64,000 bases of DNA from the NCBI RefSeq assembly GCF_037023725.1, contig NZ_CP146077.1, forward strand, positions 4,253,001 to 4,317,000, read 5' to 3'. Below, in pieces: positions 58,274 to 64,000 of the stretch. A program made the position numbers and the translations under genes. The notes beneath the pieces were generated by a model. That model searched no databases, was not told the DNA's origin, and was given only the letters and a program-made list of their open reading frames with translations. The DNA is from Pseudomonas bubulae (GTDB taxonomy: Bacteria; Pseudomonadota; Gammaproteobacteria; Pseudomonadales; Pseudomonadaceae). Numbering within the stretch: the first letter of the stretch is position 1; every line of letters begins with the position of its first letter.

Positions 58274-58423
58274 TCAGCGCTGACCACCGTGCTGACCACC
58301 GCCACCATGACCGCCACCACCGCCACCGCTACCGCCGCCTGGTGGCATAAACATCCAGCAGCCTGACAAGGCCGATACCGCCACCGCTACAACCATCGCT
58401 TTAACAACAGACTTCAATTTCAT
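58274..58423 (-). CDS. Small glycine-rich lipoprotein, 49 aa
   Basis: A short gene on the minus strand codes for 49 residues. It starts MKLKSVVKAMVV, has a lipoprotein signal with lipobox LSGC (Cys22), and then a tail WMFMPPGGGSG followed by glycine runs interrupted by His and Gln, ending QHGGQR. The reading frame ends at TGA 58274-58276. A weak GAG ribosome site lies about nine bases before the ATG. It is convergent with the response regulator. The role is unknown; the signal peptide and coherent composition argue that it is real. Confidence 0.7.
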   Translation of the reverse strand: MKLKSVVKAMVVAVAVSALSGCWMFMPPGGGSGGGGGGHGGGGQHGGQR

Positions 58424-58687
58424 GACCGAACGCTCATTTTCAACAGGGAAAAAACGCCGCCCTTATACCAGTGCGAGCAAGGCTCGAAGCCAAGATTTAC
58501 CCAACTTTACAGTCCTTGCACAACTGCCAAGCACCTGTAGCCGCTGATGAGCGGAGCGAGGCTGCGACGAGCATCGGGTGATTGTCAGCTACCCATTGAA
58601 TATTCTGAAAAGGAACCGGCCTCAGGGGGCTATCGAGCAATCCGTCATTGCCGAGGGGTTCAGGAGTGAACCCTTCGCACTCCGGTT
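58424..58687. other. Intergenic region with a second repeat type
   Basis: No gene is supported in these 264 bp. A short open frame at 58497-58691 has no known features and crosses the repeat below. Confidence 0.5.
58534..58572. repeat. Imperfect extragenic repeat of the GTAGCCGCTG type
   Basis: CTGTAGCCGCTGATGAGCGG followed by AGCGAGGCTGCGACGAGC resembles a common Pseudomonas intergenic repeat; it can form the hairpin CCGCT/AGCGG. It differs from the REP pairs elsewhere in the window. Confidence 0.5.
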
Positions 58688-60007
58688 TCAATTGAAACTT
58701 TTCAACCCCAGATGCCCACGCAAGGTCGGATGCTCATAGGCGCTGCGCAGGTAACCGCGGCGTTGCAGGATCGGCACCACCGATTCGGTGAACTCGGTGA
58801 AAGTGCCGGGCAGGTAGGCAGGCGACACCACATAACCGTCGCAGGCACCCAACTCCAGCCAGTCGATCAATTGCTGCGCCACGCTCTCTGCGGTCCCCGC
58901 CAATTGCGGCACGCGGATACTGGCGGCCATGATCGCGCCGTATTCGCCCAGAGTAATGTCACGCTCCAGACGCAACTTTTGCGCGATCACGTCGGGGGTC
59001 GCCGAGTGCCGGGCGATATCCAGCAGGCGGGTGTCCAGCGGGAATTGGGTAAAGTCGAAATTGGACTGGGTCGACAGGGTGATAACCCCCAGTTCAGGGT
59101 TGGCCAATGCATTGTGCTCATCGCGCTTTTTGAGCGCTTCAGCTTCAGTGCCGCCAATAAATGGCATGACCGCCGTGAGGATTTTGCAATCAGCAGGATC
59201 ACGGCCAATGGCGCGCATTTGCTGGTGGATATCCTGGCGGAATTCGAGCATGCGCTCTACCCGGCTGTTGATGCTGAAAATCACCTCGGCCCAGCGTGAA
59301 CCAAACTGGCGACCCCGCCCCGAGGCTCCGGCCTGGATCAGCACCGGCTGGCCCTGTGGCACTCGCGGAATATTGAGCGGGCCTTCGCAGTCGAAGTAGG
59401 TGCCGCTGTGCTTGAAGGCATCGATCTTGCTCGGGTCGGCGAGGATGCCGCGCACCTTGTCCAGCACCAGCGCATCCGGCTGCCAGCTGTTCCACAGTTT
59501 GAGCACCAGTTCGACAAACTCATCGGCGCGGGCGTAGCGCTGATCGTGGGCCAGGTGCTGGGCATGGCCGAACAGACGCGCTTCGCTGTCGTTCATCGAG
59601 GTCACGATATTCCAGGCGCTGCGACCTCTGGAGATATGGTCCAGGGAGGCGATGGCCCGCGCCACATGGGGCGGTTGGTAGTAGGTGGTAGAGCGTGTCA
59701 GCCCCAGGCCAATATGCTTGGTGTGACCGGCCAGCAAGCTGAGAATCGGTAGCGGATCGAGCCGCGCCGCATCCTGCGCACCCAACTCGAAGGAACGCGC
59801 CCGGGATTGCCCGGCCTGATCGCCGACCGCCAGGCGATCAGCGAAAAACAACAGGTCAAAATAACCCTCTTCCAGGGTCTTGGCTATTTCGATGTAGTAG
59901 TCGGGGTCGAGAAAGTGGCTATGGGTTTGCGGGTGACGCCACACCGCGTGGCTATGTACCACGGGGCCCGAAAGCATAAACCCCGCCAGTGCCATTTGCT
60001 TGGCCAT
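58688..60007 (-). CDS. LLM-class flavin-dependent monooxygenase (NtaA/SnaA/DszA type)
   Basis: This 439-residue TIM-barrel protein belongs to the bacterial luciferase-like family, NtaA/SnaA/DszA group. Family features are the GYFDLLFFADRLAV segment near residue 50, HIGLGLTRSTTYYQPPHVAR, the SRGRSAWNIVTS motif and GQPVLIQAGASGRGRQF. These enzymes use FMNH2 from a partner reductase to oxidise sulfur, nitrogen or alkane compounds. It follows the sulfonate-type binding protein by 17 bp, which suggests desulfurisation of an organosulfur compound; the substrate is open. Confidence 0.92.
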   Translation of the reverse strand: MAKQMALAGFMLSGPVVHSHAVWRHPQTHSHFLDPDYYIEIAKTLEEGYFDLLFFADRLAVGDQAGQSRARSFELGAQDAARLDPLPILSLLAGHTKHIGLGLTRSTTYYQPPHVARAIASLDHISRGRSAWNIVTSMNDSEARLFGHAQHLAHDQRYARADEFVELVLKLWNSWQPDALVLDKVRGILADPSKIDAFKHSGTYFDCEGPLNIPRVPQGQPVLIQAGASGRGRQFGSRWAEVIFSINSRVERMLEFRQDIHQQMRAIGRDPADCKILTAVMPFIGGTEAEALKKRDEHNALANPELGVITLSTQSNFDFTQFPLDTRLLDIARHSATPDVIAQKLRLERDITLGEYGAIMAASIRVPQLAGTAESVAQQLIDWLELGACDGYVVSPAYLPGTFTEFTESVVPILQRRGYLRSAYEHPTLRGHLGLKSFN

Positions 60008-60024
60008 AAGATTTTCCTTGGTTG

Positions 60025-60948
60025 TCAGAGTGCGCGGTCAAACATGGGAGTGACGTCGTACGGCTTTTTCAGCAGTTTGGCGTCGTATAGAAAGTCAGAA
60101 GTGGCCTGGGCTTCGCTAACAATGGTGGGCGAGATCGGCAACACGATAATGGCGTCACGCTTGAACCAGGCCTTGGCGATTTCCGGGGAGGACTGGTTGG
60201 CCTTGGACCAGGCGGCAGCGTATTCATCAACATGGCTTTGGCTCCACTCCCGGGCGCGGGTCAGGCGCGCAACAAAGTCCTTGATGATCTCGCCCTTTTG
60301 CGCCAGCACCGGCTCATAGGCAACCACATAAGTCGGTGCGCTCATCAGCCCCTTGGCGTTGCGGATCAGGGTGCTGCCTTCTTTTTCCTGCAGCGACACA
60401 TAGGGTTCCCACGTGCCGAAGGCATCGATATCGCCCTGGCTCAAGGCCATGCTGGCTTCCGCCGGCAACAGGAACTTGTAGTTCACGCTGTCACGTGGCA
60501 CGCCTGCTTCATCCAGAGCCTTGAACATCATCTGCTGACTCCAGGAGCCGTTCCAGATCGCCACGGTCTTGCCTTTGAGGTCAGCCACCGAATGGATGCC
60601 CGGGCGGGCCACAATGCCGACACCGTTAAGGCTGGTCTGGGTGCTGGCCACGACTTTGACCGGGGCACCGTTGGCCGCCAGGCTGATCACCGGGGTATCG
60701 CCCACCACGCCAATATCCAGGGCGCCGCTGGCGACGGCCGAGGCTACCGGCGAACCGGTATTGAAGCGCTTGAAATCGATGGTATAGGGCAAATCTTTAA
60801 GCTCACCCGAGAGTTCGAGAACAATGCGGTTGGAGAAGAACTGATCGCCCACCACCAGGGTCTGCGGGGTAGCGGCGCAGGCGGGAGTGCCATGCAGCAC
60901 CAGAGAGGCCAGACCCAACAGGCCGAGCAATTTTTGACGTGTTGTCAT
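60025..60948 (-). CDS. Periplasmic aliphatic sulfonate-type ABC substrate-binding protein
   Basis: This 307-residue protein has a signal peptide (about residues 1-25, ending CACA region) and the SsuA/TauA NMT1-like fold: GSPVASAVASGALDIGVVGDTP near residues 66-87 and GIVARPGIHSVADLKGKTVA near 113-132. It binds a sulfonate or sulfate ester for uptake. No permease or ATPase gene is next to it. It forms a two-gene unit with the flavin monooxygenase. Confidence 0.92.
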   Translation of the reverse strand: MTTRQKLLGLLGLASLVLHGTPACAATPQTLVVGDQFFSNRIVLELSGELKDLPYTIDFKRFNTGSPVASAVASGALDIGVVGDTPVISLAANGAPVKVVASTQTSLNGVGIVARPGIHSVADLKGKTVAIWNGSWSQQMMFKALDEAGVPRDSVNYKFLLPAEASMALSQGDIDAFGTWEPYVSLQEKEGSTLIRNAKGLMSAPTYVVAYEPVLAQKGEIIKDFVARLTRAREWSQSHVDEYAAAWSKANQSSPEIAKAWFKRDAIIVLPISPTIVSEAQATSDFLYDAKLLKKPYDVTPMFDRAL

Positions 60949-61261
60949 TAAGGATTCCTACAGAGTTAACAGCTGAATCAACCATCTGTAGGCATGCAGT
61001 CTGGCTTTGAGAAAAGAGGCTTTTTGAGTCGCCAAGCGTGGCGTTTTTAGAAGCTAGCGCAATAAAGACATAAGCAACCAATACTTTTAAGGCATATCCA
61101 TAGAACCCTGTCCGGGTATTTGGTTAGCTGTTTTTGGTATTAAGCATTTGACCAATCTAGTATTAGGGTGGCTTCACCAGACCACTGGGCCTAACCGTAT
61201 TTACTTCACTCATTTCAGCGCCAGCGCGCCTTTGAGCGCAGGCCCGGCAAGGTCAGACTGC
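60949..61261. other. Divergent intergenic region of the sulfur genes
   Basis: No gene is seen in 313 bp. At 61030-61048 a hairpin CGCCA-AGCG-TGGCG followed by TTTTT looks like a small rightward terminator. At 61115-61128 GG-N10-GC spacing is compatible with a sigma-54 promoter, but the flanking consensus is poor. Confidence 0.35.
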
Positions 61262-62500
61262 ATGCCTAATCCACAACTTGATATCTGGGGCAGCGCCCCA
61301 AGCGCCCGTTACGAACAACTGGCCGCTCCCTTTCGCCCGCTGTTTGCCCAAATCGGCGCACAAGCCGCCGAAGCTGATGGTTCGCGCAGCCACCTGGGCA
61401 AGGTGATCCAGCAACTGAACGCCCTGGGCTTGCCGCGCTGGCGTCTGCCGACCAGCTATGGCGGTCAGGACGCCACGCTGGTTGAGTTGCTCGCCCTGTT
61501 GACCGAATTGTCCGCAGCCGACTCCAACATCACCCAGGCCTTGCGCGGGCATTTTGGGTTCTGCGAAGAAGTGCTGGTGTCGAAAAATCTCGACTGGCAG
61601 GCCCGCTGGCTGGACACACTCAGCCAGGGCGTTTTACTGTCGCCGGGCAGTACCGAGGTGGGCACCCAGACCCGTGGCGAATTCGAAACCCGCATCCACC
61701 GGGCTGAAGACGGCTCGCTGCGTATCAGCGGGAAAAAGTTCTACACCACCGGCGCCCTTTACAGTGACCTGATCAACACCATCGGCACCGGTGACGATGG
61801 CACGTTGTACAGCGTAGTGGTCGATCTCAAGGCCCCCGGCGTACAAATCATTGATGACTGGAACGGCTTTGGTCAGCGCCTGACTGCCAGCGGCACCTGC
61901 ATTTTCGACAACGTGCGAGTGAACGATGAACCCCGCGCCACCGACCAGCGTTTTGCCTATGGCCAATCGTTCTTCCAGATCTACCACCTGAGCACCCTGG
62001 CCGGCATCGCCCGCCGCGCCGCCTTGAGTGGTGCCGACGAACTGCACAGCCGCTCCAGAACCTTCTCTACGGGCAATGCCGACAGCGCCGCGCAGGACGT
62101 GCAATTGCTGCAAGTGATTGGCGAGGTGGCCAGCCAGGCCTATGCGGCACAGGCCATTGCCCGGTACGCGGCGCAGCGCCTGGAAAGCACCGCGCAATAC
62201 ACCATTGCCAGTGAGCAGCCGCTGACCCATGAAGACCCGCAGGTGGCACTGGCCGAACTGGAAGTGTGCCTGGCGGTCAACCCCGTGGTAGACGCCACCC
62301 TGGCCGCGACTACGGCGCTGTTCGATGCCCTGGGCGCCAGTGCCACCGCCAGCAACAAGGCACTGGACCGCCTGTGGCGCAACGCCCGCACCCTGGCCAA
62401 CCACAATCCCCGGGTCTACAAGTCACGCATTGTCGGCAACTACCTGGTCAACGGCCTGGTGCCCCCTTCGCAGTGGCGGGTGGGGGTGGCCAAGGGCTGA
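61262..62500 (+). CDS. SfnB/DszC-like acyl-CoA dehydrogenase-family flavoprotein
   Basis: This 412-residue protein has the acyl-CoA dehydrogenase fold: N-terminal helical domain, central domain (VLLSPGSTEVGTQTRGEF, GKKFYTTGALYSD) and C-terminal domain. The C-terminal NHNPRVYKSRIVGNYLVNG is typical of the SfnB/DszC branch of sulfur-starvation monooxygenases and related proteins rather than of fatty-acid enzymes. It is divergent from the sulfonate-binding/monooxygenase pair. ATG 61262 (MPNPQLDIW) is chosen over the open frame reaching 61148. Confidence 0.88.
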   Translation: MPNPQLDIWGSAPSARYEQLAAPFRPLFAQIGAQAAEADGSRSHLGKVIQQLNALGLPRWRLPTSYGGQDATLVELLALLTELSAADSNITQALRGHFGFCEEVLVSKNLDWQARWLDTLSQGVLLSPGSTEVGTQTRGEFETRIHRAEDGSLRISGKKFYTTGALYSDLINTIGTGDDGTLYSVVVDLKAPGVQIIDDWNGFGQRLTASGTCIFDNVRVNDEPRATDQRFAYGQSFFQIYHLSTLAGIARRAALSGADELHSRSRTFSTGNADSAAQDVQLLQVIGEVASQAYAAQAIARYAAQRLESTAQYTIASEQPLTHEDPQVALAELEVCLAVNPVVDATLAATTALFDALGASATASNKALDRLWRNARTLANHNPRVYKSRIVGNYLVNGLVPPSQWRVGVAKG

Positions 62501-62676
62501 TTATTGCGCAGGCGCGGCTTTCAGCTCATTGCCACCCTTAACGGTAATGAGTTGGCTTGCGCTCGCCAGATAAAACCCGGGCAACTTGTAAACGCTCATC
62601 AAACAACTGTCGTGAAAAACAAATACAGAATGAGCCGCTGGTTTTTCCGACTACAAATCCTCTAACAGTCTGGAAG

Positions 62677-62750
62677 TTGACGCTTTCAGCCAGCTTGAGC
62701 ATAACTTCGTCGCCCATTTAGGCAATTGCGATGTACACCCGTACGTGTAC
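62677..62750 (+). promoter_or_regulatory. Promoter candidate and operator-like palindrome of the hydrolase gene
   Basis: TTGACG (62677-62682) and CATAAC (62700-62705) are separated by 17 bases. A palindrome GTACAC-N6-GTGTAC occupies 62733-62750, about 20 bp past the expected start point and 30 bp before the ATG, where a repressor could block transcription. Confidence 0.45.
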
Positions 62751-62779
62751 GCTCAACCCACTGCGATGAAGATAAAAAC

Positions 62780-63799
62780 ATGAGCACTCTTGTTAAAATC
62801 CTGGCGGGGTCAATCCTCGCTGTATCTATAGGCAGCGCGTTCGCAGCAACTGACACCGGTATTGAACACAACACCCGGAACTTCCTTAATGCATTGAATT
62901 CCAGTGGCGGCACACCCATCGAGAAGCTCTCGCCTGAAAATGCGCGTGCGGTGCTGGCGAGTGCCCAGTCGGGGGTAGAGCTGACTCTGCCCAAAGCCGA
63001 TATCAGCCAAAAGACCATTTCCGTCGAGGGTCAGGATATCAACCTGACCATCGTGCGCCCGGCAGGCGTGAAAGGCATCTTGCCCGTGTTCATGTACTTC
63101 CACGGTGGCGGCTGGGTGCTGGGAGACTACCCGACCCACGAGCGCCTGATACGCGACCTGGTCGCGGGTTCCGGGGCAGTGGCGGTGTATGTTGACTACA
63201 CCCCCTCCCCCGAAGCCAGGTACCCGACAGCCATCAACCAGGCCTACGCGGCAACCCAGTGGGTGGCCGAGCACGGCAGCGAAATCAATGTAGACGGCAA
63301 ACGCCTGGCCGTTGCAGGCAACAGCGTGGGCGGCAATATGGCCGCTGTGGTCAGCCTGATGGCCAAAGACAAAGGCACACCGGCGATCAAATACCAGGTG
63401 CTGCTATGGCCAGTGACTGATGCCAACTTTGATACCGGATCCTACAAGCAATTTGCCGAGGGCCACTTTCTCACCCGCAACATGATGAAGTGGTTCTGGG
63501 ACAACTACACCACCGACCCCAAGCAACGTGCCGACCTCTACGCCTCGCCACTTCGCGCATCGGTGGATCAGTTGAAGGGGCTGCCACCTGCACTGGTACA
63601 AACCGCCAGTGCCGATGTACTGCGTGACGAAGGCGAAGCCTACGCCCGCAAGCTGGATCAGGCAGGAGTACCGGTCACTGCGGTTCGCTATAACGGCATG
63701 ATTCACGACTTTGGTCTTTTGAACGTGGTCAGCCAGGTACCTGCAGTACGCTCTGCCATGTTGCAAGCCTCGCAAGAACTCAAGGCACATTTGCAGTAA
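62780..63799 (+). CDS. Exported alpha/beta hydrolase of the HSL family
   Basis: This 339-residue protein has a signal peptide (about residues 1-22, ending AFA) and an HSL-type esterase domain. The oxyanion motif HGGGW is at 108-112, the nucleophile Ser182 in GNSVGGN, the acid Asp in SADVLRDEG and the His in MIHDFG. It is a likely periplasmic carboxylesterase; the substrate is unknown. The GxSxG Ser is followed by Val instead of the more common Ala. It stands alone behind its own promoter. Confidence 0.92.
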   Translation: MSTLVKILAGSILAVSIGSAFAATDTGIEHNTRNFLNALNSSGGTPIEKLSPENARAVLASAQSGVELTLPKADISQKTISVEGQDINLTIVRPAGVKGILPVFMYFHGGGWVLGDYPTHERLIRDLVAGSGAVAVYVDYTPSPEARYPTAINQAYAATQWVAEHGSEINVDGKRLAVAGNSVGGNMAAVVSLMAKDKGTPAIKYQVLLWPVTDANFDTGSYKQFAEGHFLTRNMMKWFWDNYTTDPKQRADLYASPLRASVDQLKGLPPALVQTASADVLRDEGEAYARKLDQAGVPVTAVRYNGMIHDFGLLNVVSQVPAVRSAMLQASQELKAHLQ

Positions 63800-63975
63800 C
63801 GCTGAATGCTGGCAATGGCATGAGCGGGCAACCAACCCCATCAGCGCTCACCAAAACTCCGTCTCGATCAGTCGGGCTTTTATAACCCATAAACAAATTG
63901 TTAATTGTCCAGAGCCGCTCCCCCGCAGAACATGACTGCCTGTCACGTCAATTCAGCACAAGGGAACCCTGCTCC

Positions 63976-64000
63976 ATGCATAAGCACACTCGCGCACCGC
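63976..64000 (+). CDS. Possible start of a gene cut by the window end
   Basis: ATG 63976 opens a frame (MHKHTRAP) that runs off the window; AGGGAA lies about ten bases upstream. Eight codons are too few to identify or confirm it. Confidence 0.25.

Noticed and set aside
58497..58691. A 64-codon minus-strand gene
   Set aside because: It crosses an extragenic repeat, has no ribosome site and no recognisable feature.
1..64000. CRISPR array or phage-defence island
   Set aside because: No regularly spaced direct repeats and no cas, restriction, toxin-antitoxin or phage genes were found; repeated sequences are REP units and tRNAs.

Overview
The window is a chromosomal segment of a Pseudomonas, most likely from the P. 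fluorescens/P. putida side of the genus. The gene order npp/yej - fabI - ppiD - hupB - lon - clpX - clpP - tig - tRNA cluster - folD - cysS - glnS - ppiB - lpxH, followed later by a universal stress gene and acnB, is the order I know from Pseudomonas. The intergenic spaces carry the typical Pseudomonas REP inverted repeats. The species cannot be fixed from the window. There is no integrase, transposase, phage gene or CRISPR array.

Region 1 (1-21.6 kb) is housekeeping. It opens with the end of an oligopeptide/nucleoside-peptide ABC importer (partial binding protein, two permeases, double ATPase) followed after 19 bp by fabI. Next comes the minus-strand protein quality-control cluster tig, clpP, clpX, lon, hupB, ppiD, with a good sigma-32 promoter candidate before lon and a decayed tRNA-Asp-like gene between hupB and ppiD. 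A four-gene tRNA cluster (Arg, His, Leu, His), folD, the glnS-cysS pair and the overlapping ppiB-lpxH pair follow.

Region 2 (21.6-36.9 kb) starts with a MarR-controlled EmrAB-type tripartite efflux operon whose promoter carries two copies of a palindromic operator. It continues with miaE, a tandem universal stress protein behind an Anr-type promoter, a DUF1289 protein, and acnB preceded by a long, strongly structured 139-bp inverted-repeat element. It ends with an AI-2E family permease, tusA, a BepA-like M48 protease, nadA and a DJ-1/PfpI protein.

Region 3 (36.9-48.5 kb) is a minus-strand tad (Flp pilus) locus: two flp pilin genes, a prepilin peptidase, an unusual AAA+ ATPase, cpaB, tadG, two tadE-like genes, tadZ, tadA, tadB and tadC. 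No secretin (RcpA/CpaC) and no TadD lie in the window. A divergent AraC-type regulator with a receiver-like N-terminal domain sits at the pilin end.

Region 4 (48.5-64 kb) is accessory. An RND pump operon (membrane fusion protein, RND transporter, outer membrane factor) has a secreted tannase/feruloyl esterase as its last gene and a divergent sensor kinase/response regulator pair. A 49-codon glycine-rich lipoprotein gene too short for usual ORF calling follows. Then comes a sulfur-scavenging group (flavin-dependent monooxygenase and sulfonate-type binding protein, divergent from an SfnB/DszC-like flavoprotein), and an exported HSL-type alpha/beta hydrolase.

The candidates for undescribed biology are the structured element before acnB, the secretin-less tad locus with its AAA+ gene, and the efflux-esterase operon.
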